This document shows, piece after piece, positions 46,845 to 55,480 of a stretch of 64,000 bases of DNA. The notes beneath the pieces were generated by a model. That model was not told where the DNA came from, searched no databases, and saw only the letters and a list, made by a program, of their open reading frames with translations. A program made the position numbers and the translations under genes. The stretch spans positions 1 to 64,000 of the forward strand of contig JADJCG010000020.1 in assembly GCA_016703335.1 (NCBI GenBank), written 5' to 3'. This DNA comes from Caulobacteraceae bacterium (GTDB taxonomy: Bacteria > Pseudomonadota > Alphaproteobacteria > Caulobacterales > Aquidulcibacteraceae). The first letter of the stretch is position 1, and each line of letters opens with the position of its first letter.

Positions 46845-48163
46845 ACGGCACGCGAATGGCGCGCGGCGCCGTCTAGCCGATAAGAGTCGAAGACGTGCGC
46901 AACAATGCGGGCGAACGGCCGAGCGGCGGCCGGCACGCTAATCGTGCCGTTGTCGACTTCCACGATACCATCACGGATCAGTGGGGCGAGATCGGCTAGT
47001 TCATTCCGGAACTTCTCTGGCGCGTCGAGCTTGAGTTCGAAGTCGCAAAGCAAGCGCATGATGAGGTCCCGGCGCTCGCGATCTTCCGGACTCAACGCCC
47101 GCCCGCGATGTGTTGCAATCAACCCTCTGGCGACTTTCACCTGCCAATCGCTGACATTCGGTTCGTTTTGGGCATAGCCCTGCGGCAGCGTCGATATCGA
47201 AGATGGACCTAGCCCGATTACGGCGTCGCACTCGGATTCAACGAAGCCCTGAAAGTTGCGGTGCAGCCGGCTTTCACGCGCGGCGCACGCGATTGGGTCG
47301 TCGGGAAGCGCGTAGTGGTCATAGCCAATGGCGACATAGCCAGCGGCGCGCAGCGTCTCGTTAATGACTTCCGCGAGTTCAAAACGCCTCTCGGTCTCTG
47401 GTAGAGTTGCCTCATCGATCAAACGCTGCCGCGCCTTGAACCATGGCACGTGCGCGTAACCGAAAACAGCGAAGCGTTCGGGCCGAAGGGACGCTGCCAG
47501 CTCTGCCGTGCGACGGACGCTTTCTCGGGTCTGGCGAGGTAGCCCGTACATGAGATCGAAACTCAATCCGGCGATACCGACATCGCGGAGTCGACCCGTC
47601 GCCTGCTTGACGCAGTCAAACGATTGCTCGCGGCCGATGGCAGTTTGGACTGTATCGTCGAAATCCTGCACGCCAAGCGAGGCGCGGTTCACCCCGCACC
47701 GCGCGAACGTCTGCGCTTGCTCCTCGGTCAGAAGTCTTGGGTCAAGCTCGACTGCATGGCGTGCGAGCGCGCTCAGATCGAATTGTTCCCGCAGACGCTC
47801 GACGATTGACTGAAAGCGCTCCGCGTTGAGGGAATTCGGCGTGCCACCGCCCCAGTGCAATTCGCGGACGGATCTGGCGCGCGATGCCTTGGCGACTGCA
47901 TCAATTTCGCACTGCAGCGCTGAAACGTACTGAGCAATTGGTTCGTCACGGCGCACGGCAAAGGCGTGACAACCGCAGTACCAACACACCTGCCGACAAT
48001 ATGGAACGTGCACGTAGAGGGAGACAACGGCGTCCGATGGAAGCTCACGCAGCCAGCTTTCGTAAACCGCGCCATCCACACTCTCGTTGAAGTGTGGCGC
48101 AGTGGGATAGCTCGTGTACCGGGGAACATTCAGCTCGGCGTATTTCAGAAGGCGACTGTCCAC
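46841..48163 (-). CDS. hemN: Oxygen-independent coproporphyrinogen III oxidase
   Basis: 440 residues. Radical SAM enzyme making protoporphyrinogen IX from coproporphyrinogen III without oxygen. Starts RYTSYPTAPHF. The [4Fe-4S] Cys are Cys56, Cys60 and Cys63 in VPYCRQVCWYCGC, followed by LHWGGGTPN and FDLMYGLPRQT. An FNR-type box lies about 35 nt upstream, fitting induction under low oxygen. Intact. Confidence 0.95.
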   Translation of the reverse strand: MDSRLLKYAELNVPRYTSYPTAPHFNESVDGAVYESWLRELPSDAVVSLYVHVPYCRQVCWYCGCHAFAVRRDEPIAQYVSALQCEIDAVAKASRARSVRELHWGGGTPNSLNAERFQSIVERLREQFDLSALARHAVELDPRLLTEEQAQTFARCGVNRASLGVQDFDDTVQTAIGREQSFDCVKQATGRLRDVGIAGLSFDLMYGLPRQTRESVRRTAELAASLRPERFAVFGYAHVPWFKARQRLIDEATLPETERRFELAEVINETLRAAGYVAIGYDHYALPDDPIACAARESRLHRNFQGFVESECDAVIGLGPSSISTLPQGYAQNEPNVSDWQVKVARGLIATHRGRALSPEDRERRDLIMRLLCDFELKLDAPEKFRNELADLAPLIRDGIVEVDNGTISVPAAARPFARIVAHVFDSYRLDGAARHSRAV

Positions 48164-48197
48164 CTCCTACCTTTGCCATCCTCCGGGAACGGCATCC

Positions 48198-48211
48198 TTG
48201 ATCCGGCGCAA
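48198..48211 (-). promoter_or_regulatory. FNR/FixK-type box upstream of hemN
   Basis: TTGAT-CCGG-CGCAA on the plus strand, i.e. TTGCG-CCGG-ATCAA read toward hemN. One half-site is perfect and the other matches three of five bases of TTGAT-N4-ATCAA. It lies about 35 nt upstream of the hemN start, within the 53-nt gap after the DUF1178 gene. FNR control of hemN is known in related bacteria; binding here is inferred. Confidence 0.5.
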
Positions 48212-48216
48212 GTATG

Positions 48217-48642
48217 CTAATTAAGCTTCTTCGGCTGCACCGGCGCCAGCTCCGGCGGCAGCGGCGCAGCCGGAATGCCCTCTTCCGCCAGCTCACGCGC
48301 CTGCTCCGGCGTGGCCTCACCCCAGATCGCGCGCTCTTCCCTGTCGCCTTGGTGCATTTTGCGTGCTTCATCGGCGAACTTGTCGCCGACGTAGTCGAAA
48401 TTGTCCTTGATGTGCTCGCGCACCTTCGCCGCCATCGCCATGGCGACAGCTCGCTCGCCACGCTCAGCTTTCTTGCGCGAAGTCTGCACCGATGGCGCCA
48501 TCGGCGCTTTTTCTACGTGCTTTGATCCGCAGTGCGGACATTCGACCAAGCCAGCTTCCGCCTGCTTGTCGTAATCGGCGATCGAGCCGAACCACGCTTC
48601 GAACTCATCACCTTTATCGCACCGAAGGTCGTACTTGATCAT
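48217..48642 (-). CDS. DUF1178 family protein
   Basis: 141 residues from ATG 48642, which overlaps the nitrilase stop (ATGA). Zinc-ribbon-like start: MIKYDLRCDKGDEFEAWFGS and VECPHCGSKHVEKAPMAPSV. The rest is helical and charged, with RERAIWGEATPEQARELAEEGIPAAPLP, typical of the family. Likely cytoplasmic; function unknown. Confidence 0.88.
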   Translation of the reverse strand: MIKYDLRCDKGDEFEAWFGSIADYDKQAEAGLVECPHCGSKHVEKAPMAPSVQTSRKKAERGERAVAMAMAAKVREHIKDNFDYVGDKFADEARKMHQGDREERAIWGEATPEQARELAEEGIPAAPLPPELAPVQPKKLN

Positions 48643-49466
48643 GGCCCAGTAAAATTGCGTCCGCCTTGCCACGCCGGAATCTTCTCCCGCGCGACAGACA
48701 CAGCATCTAGGTCGAGATCGGCGACAATGTAACCCGGCTCATCATTGTCGAGCGCAGCGATGACCTTGCCCCACGGGTCAATAATCAGCGAATGGCCATA
48801 GGTTGAGCGCCCGTCTTCGTGCTTACCACCCTGCGCCGGCGCAATGACGAAGCAGTGCGTTTCAATCGCGCGAGCCCGCAGCAACGTCTCCCAATGCGCC
48901 TGCCCCGTCGGCACCGTGAACGCCGCCGGCGCCGTGATTATCTCCGCGCCACCGCGCGCCAAAGCGCTGTAGAGCGGCGCAAAGCGCACGTCGTAGCAGA
49001 TCGTGAGCCCAATCTTCGCGTCCATTGGCCCAGTCACGATCACAGCTTCCGAGCCGCCAGCGAACGTATCACTCTCGCGATACGTCTCACCGCCGCCGAG
49101 CGTCACGTCGAACAGATTGATCTTGTCGTACTTGGCGACAACCTTGCCGCTCGGGTCGAACACAAAGGATCGGTTCCAGACTTTGCCATCGCCCGCATCG
49201 ATCGATCCAGAGCCGAGCAACAACCAAACGCCCAACTCCTGCGTCGCCGAGCCCCAAGCTTTGATCTCTTGATCGATCTGCGCCGAGCCGATCGTCTTCA
49301 GCATGCGCGGCTTATCGCGGTCCAAGACCATCGTGCATTCAGGCGTCGCGATGAAGCGCGCGCCTGCCGCCGCTGCCTGGCGCAACCACGGCATCGCCGC
49401 TTCGCGATTGGCGGCCGGATCAATGCCAGAGCGAAGCTGTATCGCCGCCGCGCGCAATTTACGCAT
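48639..49466 (-). CDS. Carbon-nitrogen hydrolase (nitrilase superfamily)
   Basis: 275 residues. The Glu-Lys-Cys triad can be seen: Glu in TPECTMVLD (about residue 43), Lys in KYDKINLFDV (about 115) and Cys in LTICYDVRF (about 153). Resembles Nit1-type deaminated glutathione amidases; that would suit the glutaredoxin neighbour, but the substrate is inference. Stop/start adjacency with grxC upstream and overlap with DUF1178 downstream. Confidence 0.87.
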   Translation of the reverse strand: MRKLRAAAIQLRSGIDPAANREAAMPWLRQAAAAGARFIATPECTMVLDRDKPRMLKTIGSAQIDQEIKAWGSATQELGVWLLLGSGSIDAGDGKVWNRSFVFDPSGKVVAKYDKINLFDVTLGGGETYRESDTFAGGSEAVIVTGPMDAKIGLTICYDVRFAPLYSALARGGAEIITAPAAFTVPTGQAHWETLLRARAIETHCFVIAPAQGGKHEDGRSTYGHSLIIDPWGKVIAALDNDEPGYIVADLDLDAVSVAREKIPAWQGGRNFTGP

Positions 49467-49723
49467 CAGGCGCCAGCCAAAAGCGGATCGAGCGCGCCGC
49501 GTTGCTCGAGCGCGTGCAGATCATCGCAACCGCCGACATGCGTCTCGCCCACAAAGATTTGCGGGAACGTCCAACGCCCTGAGCGCTGGATCATCTCTTG
49601 CCGCGTCAGCGGGCACCCGGTGGCGTCGATCTCTTTCACTTCAGCTCCCTTACGCTGCAACAGCGCGATCGCGCGTGTGCAGTACGGGCAAAAGGAGCGG
49701 GTGTAGACGGTAACTGGGGCCAT
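49466..49723 (-). CDS. grxC: Glutaredoxin 3
   Basis: 85 residues, typical length. Dithiol glutaredoxin with the redox site CPYC near residue 11 in TRSFCPYCTRAIALL. Also has the TFPQIFVGETHVGGCDDLHAL glutathione-binding cis-Pro region. Reduces disulfides with glutathione in the cytoplasm. Its stop shares bases with the nitrilase ATG. Confidence 0.95.
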   Translation of the reverse strand: MAPVTVYTRSFCPYCTRAIALLQRKGAEVKEIDATGCPLTRQEMIQRSGRWTFPQIFVGETHVGGCDDLHALEQRGALDPLLAGA

Positions 49724-49741
49724 GTTCCGACTCGAAGACTG

Positions 49742-50458
49742 TCAGATAGAAATATCCATTGGCCTTACAACGCGCGCTAGGGTCACTGCATGCACTTCTG
49801 CAGCTCCAGCTTTACGTAATGCACGGGCGCACGCCTCCAAAGTCGCTCCGGTGGTGAAAACATCGTCCACCACGAGGATCGTTTTACCTTTGTAGCTGCC
49901 GAACGCCTTGATCGCGCCGCCGACGTTCCTGCGCCGTTCCGATGCCGAAAGCCCAGCCTGGCTCTTTCGGCGCTTAACCCGAGTCAGCGCTCCGGGCTTC
50001 CAAGGCTTTCCGCCGGCACGGGCGACTGCCTGCGCCAGCCATGCGGCCTGGTTGAAGCTACGAGCGGCTAAACGCGTCCAGTGCATCGGCGTGGGGGCGA
50101 CGAAATCGGCCTTCGCCAGCTGCTCAGCCGCCGCTGCGGACATCCACTTGGCAAACACCGGCAACCCGTCACGCCGGCCGCCACGCTTCAGATCAAGAAT
50201 GAGCCGCCGCGCGTGATCGTCGTAAGCCAGAGCAGCCCGCGCTGTGTCGTATGCCGGTTTGCCACCCGCGCACGCTCCGCAGATATCGCCAGGATTGCCC
50301 CCGTCAGGCAGCGGGAAACCGCAGCAGCTGCATTGAGGGTCGGCGAGAAAGTTCAATTCGCCCCAGAGTTCGGCCTCAATGACACCAGGGCGATCGACGA
50401 TCGCGTCTGACAGCAGGGAACGCGGCGGCCAGATCAAATCGGACAGGCGCGAGATCAC
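49742..50458 (-). CDS. ComF family phosphoribosyltransferase-like protein
   Basis: 238 residues from GTG 50458 (MISRLSDLIWPP); an ATG at 50503 would add 15 residues but shares bases with the divergent methyltransferase ATG. A Cys4 zinc finger (PQCSCCGFPLP, GDICGACAGG) is followed by the ComF domain with HWTRLAARSFNQAAWLA, SQAGLSASERRRNV and the PRPP-binding ILVVDDVFTTGAT. In other bacteria ComF proteins are needed for DNA uptake; here the role is open. Confidence 0.85.
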   Translation of the reverse strand: MISRLSDLIWPPRSLLSDAIVDRPGVIEAELWGELNFLADPQCSCCGFPLPDGGNPGDICGACAGGKPAYDTARAALAYDDHARRLILDLKRGGRRDGLPVFAKWMSAAAAEQLAKADFVAPTPMHWTRLAARSFNQAAWLAQAVARAGGKPWKPGALTRVKRRKSQAGLSASERRRNVGGAIKAFGSYKGKTILVVDDVFTTGATLEACARALRKAGAAEVHAVTLARVVRPMDISI

Positions 50459-50501
50459 GCCACGTTTCCGGAACGTCCCTGCCGCGCGATAGGATGTGCC
50501 C

Positions 50502-51383
50502 ATGACCGATCCCGCCCTGGGACCATTCGAGCCACGGCTTGTCCGCCAGCGCAAGCGCCGCGCACGCGCACGCTTCCGCGACGCGTCGTTTTTGCACGAA
50601 CGCGTGGCAGCGGATTTAGCCGATCGCCTCGAAGCAATCCCACGCCCGTTCCCACGTGTGCTCGCCCTCGGCGGCGGTGGGCTTTTCTCGGAGGAAATGC
50701 GCGCTCGCCCCGAACTTTCAGCCCGCATCTGCTCGATCCTCGAAATTGATCTGGATTTCATTGATCCCGAGCACTTGCCGTTCGCGCCCAGCTCATTCGA
50801 ACTCATCGTCTCACCGCTGGCGCTGCACTGGGTCAACGATCTTCCCGGTGCACTGATCCAGCTTCGCTTCGCGCTAAAGCCCGATGGCCTGTTGCTCGCC
50901 TCACTCTTCGGCGGCGAAACGCTCAGCGAACTCCGCCTCTCGCTGATCGAAGCAGAATCGGAACTCACCGGAGGCGCGGGCCCGCGCATTTCCCCCTTCG
51001 CCGATCTGCAAGACATTGCCGGCCTCCTCCAACGCGCTGGTTACGCGCTTCCCGCCGCTGACCGCGATGTCGTCACTGTCCGCTATGGCGAACCAATGCG
51101 CTTGCTGGCTGATCTACGCGCCATGGGCGAAACCTCGGCACTCCGCGAACGCAACCCGCGCGCCCTGAGCCGCCGCATCCTCGCGCGCGCCTTCGACCTC
51201 TACCGCGAGCGCTACGCCGACGAAGACAACCGAGTCCGCGCCACCTTCGAAATACTGACCGCGACCGGCTGGTCACTGCACGAGAGCCAGCAGAAGCCAC
51301 TTAAACCCGGCAGCGCAAAAACGCGCCTCGCCGACGCGCTCAAAACGAAAGAACAATCCGCCGGCGAAAAGCCCGGCGACTAA
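50502..51383 (+). CDS. NDUFAF5-like methyltransferase domain protein
   Basis: 293 residues from ATG 50502 (aggatgtgccc upstream); the GTG at 50496 is an alternative. Class I methyltransferase fold with a degenerate SAM motif (VLALGGGGLFSEEM), then DPEHLPFAPSSFELIVSPLALHWVNDLPGAL, ALKPDGLLLASLFGGETL and the long helical end. This is the profile of the mitochondrial complex I assembly factor NDUFAF5 and its alphaproteobacterial homologues, which act on NDUFS7. The target is inferred. Confidence 0.8.
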   Translation: MTDPALGPFEPRLVRQRKRRARARFRDASFLHERVAADLADRLEAIPRPFPRVLALGGGGLFSEEMRARPELSARICSILEIDLDFIDPEHLPFAPSSFELIVSPLALHWVNDLPGALIQLRFALKPDGLLLASLFGGETLSELRLSLIEAESELTGGAGPRISPFADLQDIAGLLQRAGYALPAADRDVVTVRYGEPMRLLADLRAMGETSALRERNPRALSRRILARAFDLYRERYADEDNRVRATFEILTATGWSLHESQQKPLKPGSAKTRLADALKTKEQSAGEKPGD

Positions 51384-51988
51384 CGCGGCATCCGCGTCAT
51401 GCACCAAAAGTGTAGCCCCGGCAGATCGAACTCGTTCGTCACTTCAAAGCCGTGCCGCGCATAGAGCGCAACGTTGCGTTCAGTCGACGCCTCAAGATAG
51501 CCAACCGTCCCGCTTGCATCGAGCGGCGCAAGAGTCTCCTTGAGCATCGCTGAGCCAACACCCTGTCCCTGCGCCGCGCCTGAAACGCCGAGAAACTGCA
51601 GGTGCGCATGTGGCACGGCGGGATGGCACGACGTTAGTCGCGCACCTAGGTCCTGAGCCCGCTGCAACCCGGAAGCGCCCGCGATCGAGAGGAAAAGCGG
51701 CGTGTAATAGAGCTCACGCCACCACGGAAAATCGAACGCCTTCAACCCTGGACCCAGCCAAATCGCGGCGCCCGTCATCGCGCTGCCGCTCTCGGCGACG
51801 TATACCTCGCGCTTTGGGTGCAGCATGTTGCCAAGCACGGCGTCGAAGAATTTGCGGCGCCGGCGCTCTTTGGTCGCGTCCTGCTTCAGCCAATAATTGA
51901 GGCCCGCTTCATTGACGAACGCATCCGTCAGCACTGCGGCGGCCGTGTCCAGATCGTCTGGGCGCGCAGCGCGCACTTTGGCGCTCAT
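51380..51988 (-). CDS. GNAT family acetyltransferase
   Basis: 202 residues. GNAT fold: VRAARPDDLDTAAAVLTDAF at the start, the core strand HAHLQFLGVSGAAQGQGVGSAML with the Q-x-x-G-x-G acetyl-CoA loop, and NVALYARHGFEVTNEF near the end. Substrate unknown. Its stop overlaps the convergent methyltransferase stop; ATG overlaps the upstream coq7 stop. Confidence 0.87.
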   Translation of the reverse strand: MSAKVRAARPDDLDTAAAVLTDAFVNEAGLNYWLKQDATKERRRRKFFDAVLGNMLHPKREVYVAESGSAMTGAAIWLGPGLKAFDFPWWRELYYTPLFLSIAGASGLQRAQDLGARLTSCHPAVPHAHLQFLGVSGAAQGQGVGSAMLKETLAPLDASGTVGYLEASTERNVALYARHGFEVTNEFDLPGLHFWCMTRMPR

Positions 51989-52545
51989 ATTTTTTCCGAG
52001 ATCCGGATCGCAGCGCGGCAGCCAAATTTGATCACGGCCGAAAGCACTGGATACGCGGGCGCCTGATGCGCGCCCTGTTCGACGGCGGTGTCCTTGTGGG
52101 CGAGTTCGTCTTCACGAAAGCGCTCAACAACGTCTTTCAACTCGGCATCGACACCTTCGAGTTCATCGCTCTGGTGACCGTAGTGCTTCTCAATCACTTC
52201 CTCGACCGCCTCAGTGCACGCGTGCGCCGCTTCTTCGCCGATGAGCGCAGTGATGGCGCCCAAGCCAAAGCCAGCTACACGCCAAACCGGCGCCATGAGC
52301 GTTGGCCGCACACGCCGTTCAGCAATCAGACGATCGAACGTCTTCAGATGCTCCTGCTCGCCAGCTTCCATCTCGGCGATGAGCTTTGCGGCGTGCGACT
52401 TGCCTTGGATCCGGCTGAACACGGCTTTTTGGCCACGATAAATCTGGACTGCGCCATACTCGCCCGCGTGATCAACACGGATCATTTCATCAAGCCTGCG
52501 CTTCTCGACATTCTCACCAGGCATCGGCGGACGGGACCGGCTCAT
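51985..52545 (-). CDS. coq7: Demethoxyubiquinone hydroxylase COQ7/CLK-1 type
   Basis: 186 residues from ATG 52545. Diiron ferritin-like monooxygenase of ubiquinone synthesis. Ligand motifs: VDHAGEYGAVQIY, EAGEQEH, EEAAHACTEAVE and EDELAHKDTA, each with the Glu or E-x-x-H expected. C-terminal hydrophobic stretch for membrane contact. Long upstream extension discarded because it lacks family sequence and lies inside dsbB. ATG overlaps the dsbB stop. The family is typical of alphaproteobacteria and mitochondria. Confidence 0.93.
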   Translation of the reverse strand: MSRSRPPMPGENVEKRRLDEMIRVDHAGEYGAVQIYRGQKAVFSRIQGKSHAAKLIAEMEAGEQEHLKTFDRLIAERRVRPTLMAPVWRVAGFGLGAITALIGEEAAHACTEAVEEVIEKHYGHQSDELEGVDAELKDVVERFREDELAHKDTAVEQGAHQAPAYPVLSAVIKFGCRAAIRISEKI

Positions 52546-53036
52546 TGTTCGCGCTTTCCGGCGAGCGCCACGTAGAAGCTCGCGAGCGCCAGCACCAGGG
52601 AAACGATGGCGTTGTAGCCAGCCATCGAAATTCCGAACATCGACCAAGCAATTTCATCGCAACGCGGCGGGTGCAAAGCTTGGCCAAGATTGTCGAAGCT
52701 GAGATCACCGGGGTTCACTGTGCCGCCGACATCGCACTGCGCGATGACCCAGTGATGCTCGACCGCGACGTGATAGCCAGCCATCCCAGCGCTACCGAGC
52801 AGTACGAGCCCAATCGCAACGATAGCCCAACTCGTCCAGCCCGGGCGAAAGCGGGTGACGATCAGAGCGAGCACCGAAATCGCGACAACGCCCCAATGCC
52901 ATTCGCGCTGCTTCAAACAGAGCGCACACGGCTGCAGACCCTGCATGCCTTGGAAGTAGAGGATGGCCGTCGCCAACATCGCGCCGGAGGCGAGTAGCGT
53001 CAGGATGGGCCAGATCGGGCGGAGACGAGAAACCAT
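52542..53036 (-). CDS. Disulfide bond formation protein DsbB family
   Basis: 164 residues with four transmembrane helices. First periplasmic loop has QPCALCLKQRE (CxxC), second loop has AQCDVGGTV and the later PPRCDEIAWS, giving the four Cys used to reoxidise DsbA via quinone. GISMAGYNAIVSL in the last helix is typical of the alphaproteobacterial form. Located in the inner membrane. Intact. Confidence 0.9.
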   Translation of the reverse strand: MVSRLRPIWPILTLLASGAMLATAILYFQGMQGLQPCALCLKQREWHWGVVAISVLALIVTRFRPGWTSWAIVAIGLVLLGSAGMAGYHVAVEHHWVIAQCDVGGTVNPGDLSFDNLGQALHPPRCDEIAWSMFGISMAGYNAIVSLVLALASFYVALAGKREQ

Positions 53037-53088
53037 GTCCCGATCCTAGCCTGAAAATGCGGCCACAGTCTGCGGCGCGCCGCCGCGT

Positions 53089-53721
53089 TTAATTCGAGCC
53101 GGCGCCGGGCAAGTTCGCCACCCAAGTCGGGCAGATCGATGCCGTCCCGCCGTGCGTGCCAAACAGCATGTACGCGAGACCCGCCGCAACTACGAGCGCG
53201 ACCACCAGCAAGACGAGCCCGAGGCGCTTCTCCATGACCGGCGCAATCTGGGGTCCGAATTTCTGAAACAGCCAAGCAACGATTAGAAACCGAGCGCCCC
53301 GGGTTATGAGCGACGCCACGATAAACACCGGCAGGGAAAACGACGCCAAGCCGGCTGCAATGGTAATGAGCTTATAGGGGACCGGCGTCAGACCCTTGGC
53401 CAGGATGATCAGCAGGCCCCAGCACGCGAATGCCATTTGGAAGGTCGAAAGCTGGCCTTGGAAAGTATCGAACTGCAGCAGCCATTCGCGGAAGAAATGC
53501 CCGATCGCATATCCGGCAATGCCGCCGAGCACAGAAGCAATCGCGCACACGATCGCGTAACGCAGCCATTTCTTTGGATCCGCCGCAGACATCGGTCCCA
53601 GCAGCAAATCCGGAGGCAGAGGAAAGAACGAACTCTCCGCGAACGAAACCAAGAACAGCACGCGCTCCGCATGTGGGCTGCGAGCCGCCGACATCATGCG
53701 TTCTTTAATTCCGTTCAGCAT
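53089..53721 (-). CDS. YqaA/DedA-like membrane protein
   Basis: 210 residues. Several transmembrane helices. SNARE-associated/DedA core: FAESSFFPLPPDLLLGPM at the N-terminus, ASVLGGIAGYAIGHFFREW, GLTPVPYKLITIAAGLASF, then ITRGARFLIVAWLFQKFG. This is the YqaA-type subset, a probable lipid or small-molecule transporter/flippase; exact function not known. Confidence 0.88.
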   Translation of the reverse strand: MLNGIKERMMSAARSPHAERVLFLVSFAESSFFPLPPDLLLGPMSAADPKKWLRYAIVCAIASVLGGIAGYAIGHFFREWLLQFDTFQGQLSTFQMAFACWGLLIILAKGLTPVPYKLITIAAGLASFSLPVFIVASLITRGARFLIVAWLFQKFGPQIAPVMEKRLGLVLLVVALVVAAGLAYMLFGTHGGTASICPTWVANLPGAGSN

Positions 53722-53840
53722 GCCCCGGCGCTAGCACGCTTCGGGCCAGGCCGTCATCGCGCGCGAGCGTCGCAATCTGCTTTCGGATGGTGAACGTTCT
53801 CGGCGTAAGCCAGCCGAAGGTCGCGTCAGCGAGCGTAGGC

Positions 53841-53924
53841 TGGTGCCCCGGTCGGAGTCGAACCGACACACCTTGCGGTACCGGATTTTGAGTCCGGCGC
53901 GTCTACCAATTCCACCACAGGGGC
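53841..53924 (-). tRNA. tRNA-Leu(CAA)
   Basis: 84 nt with encoded CCA. Acceptor GCCCCTG pairs with CGGGGC (one wobble). Anticodon arm ccgga-ctcaaaa-tccgg gives CAA, reading UUG leucine. Long variable arm as expected for tRNA-Leu; T arm has ggTTCGACTcc. Confidence 0.96.
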
Positions 53925-54003
53925 AACTGAGGCTTCCAAAGAAGAAGCGCTGAGGTATGAGGCGGAAAAGCCGGTGTCAAATCCGGCATGCGGGGGAAAT
54001 GCC

Positions 54004-55443
54004 ATGACCGACGAGAATATCGCAGGCGAGGAGACCGGCTTTGGCCGCTCTGGCCGCCGCGTTGGGCTTGTCCTGGGGCCCATGATCGCGATTGGCTTGC
54101 AACTCCTGCCTGCGCCCGACGGCTTATCCCCAGAAGCATGGCGCGTGGTCTCGCTCGCGGCGCTCATGGTTGTGTGGTGGGTCACCGAGGCGATCCCGAT
54201 CGCCGCGACGGCGCTCATTCCGCTTGCCGCCCTGCCGCTTCTCGGTGCGACCAGCATGAAGGATGCTGCTGCGCCCTACGCCGACCCAATCGTGTTTCTG
54301 TTCATAGGCGGCTTCATCCTCGCCGCCTGCGTTGAGCGCTGGCGCCTGCATGAACGCATAGCCCTTTCGATCGCCTCAATCGCTGGTGGCCGGCCCGTCG
54401 CGCTCGTCGGCGGCTTCATGATCGCGTCGATGCTGATCTCGATGTGGATCTCGAACACGGCGACAACATTGATGCTGGCCCCCATCGCCATCGGCGCCGC
54501 GCGCGCCATGTCTGGCGGCGGCAAGCCTGATCTCGCGCTCGGTGGCGCATTGACGCTTGGCGTCGCGCATGCCTCCACCATTGGCGGCATCGGCACGCCT
54601 GTCGGCACACCCACCAACCTCATAGCTATGGCGTTCTTTGAGCGCGCCGGCGAACCCATCGCCTTCATTGATTGGATGACACATGCCATTCCGATCATGC
54701 TGCTAATGCTGCCAGCCGCGTGGTTGCTATTGTGCTGGCCGCTGTTCGGAAAAGGCCACACGCGCTTTGAGGCGATCGCCGCCATCGTAAAAGACGCACT
54801 CAAAGCGCTCGGCCCTATGACACGTCCTGAAATGCGCATTGGCGCTGTGTTCGCACTGACCGCGCTTGGCTGGATGTTTCGCGTTCAAATCGCCGAACTC
54901 CCCGGCCTTTCGGCGCTCACCGATACAGGCGTCGCCATTGCCGGGGCTCTGTTGCTTTTCTTTATACCGTCTGGCCGGGGCCGCGGCGAAAAGTTGATCG
55001 ATTGGAAAACTGCGGAACGCATTCCGTGGGGGATTGCGATCCTTTTCGGCGGCGGCCTTGCTCTCGCCGCCGGCATGGAAAGCACGGGTCTCGCGGCTTG
55101 GATCGGCGAATGGATCGGCGGACTCGATGGCCTGTCAGCGTTCACTCTTGTCGCGCTCTTAGTGGTGACGACAATTCTGGTGTCCGAACTCGCCAGCAAT
55201 GTCGCGACGCTGACATCGATGCTCCCGGTGGTCGCCGCTGTCGCCGCCGCGACCGGGACGCCACTTCAGCAGTTGGCCTTCCCCGTCGCGCTTGCTGCGA
55301 GCTTCGCATTCATGCTCCCAGTGGCCACCGCACCCAATGCAATTGCATATTCGTCCGGCTTGGTAACTCTCAAGCGCATGCTCTCCGTGGGTTTTGGCCT
55401 CAACATCGCGGCCATCGTGTTGATCATGACATTCGCGACGTAG
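54004..55443 (+). CDS. SLC13/DASS sodium:dicarboxylate or sulfate symporter
   Basis: 479 residues from ATG 54004 (gggggaa upstream); a GTG 30 nt earlier is less likely. About 11-12 transmembrane helices. DASS signature sequences: WWVTEAIPIAATALIPL, FLFIGGFILAACVERW, HASTIGGIGTPVGTPTNLIAM (first SNT-like motif) and ELASNVATLTSMLPV (second). Imports dicarboxylates or sulfate with sodium; substrate not decided. Stand-alone, followed closely by folE. Confidence 0.92.
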   Translation: MTDENIAGEETGFGRSGRRVGLVLGPMIAIGLQLLPAPDGLSPEAWRVVSLAALMVVWWVTEAIPIAATALIPLAALPLLGATSMKDAAAPYADPIVFLFIGGFILAACVERWRLHERIALSIASIAGGRPVALVGGFMIASMLISMWISNTATTLMLAPIAIGAARAMSGGGKPDLALGGALTLGVAHASTIGGIGTPVGTPTNLIAMAFFERAGEPIAFIDWMTHAIPIMLLMLPAAWLLLCWPLFGKGHTRFEAIAAIVKDALKALGPMTRPEMRIGAVFALTALGWMFRVQIAELPGLSALTDTGVAIAGALLLFFIPSGRGRGEKLIDWKTAERIPWGIAILFGGGLALAAGMESTGLAAWIGEWIGGLDGLSAFTLVALLVVTTILVSELASNVATLTSMLPVVAAVAAATGTPLQQLAFPVALAASFAFMLPVATAPNAIAYSSGLVTLKRMLSVGFGLNIAAIVLIMTFAT

Positions 55444-55480
55444 GGATGGCCTCGGCCGGTGCGCGGGCTATGTTGGGCCT

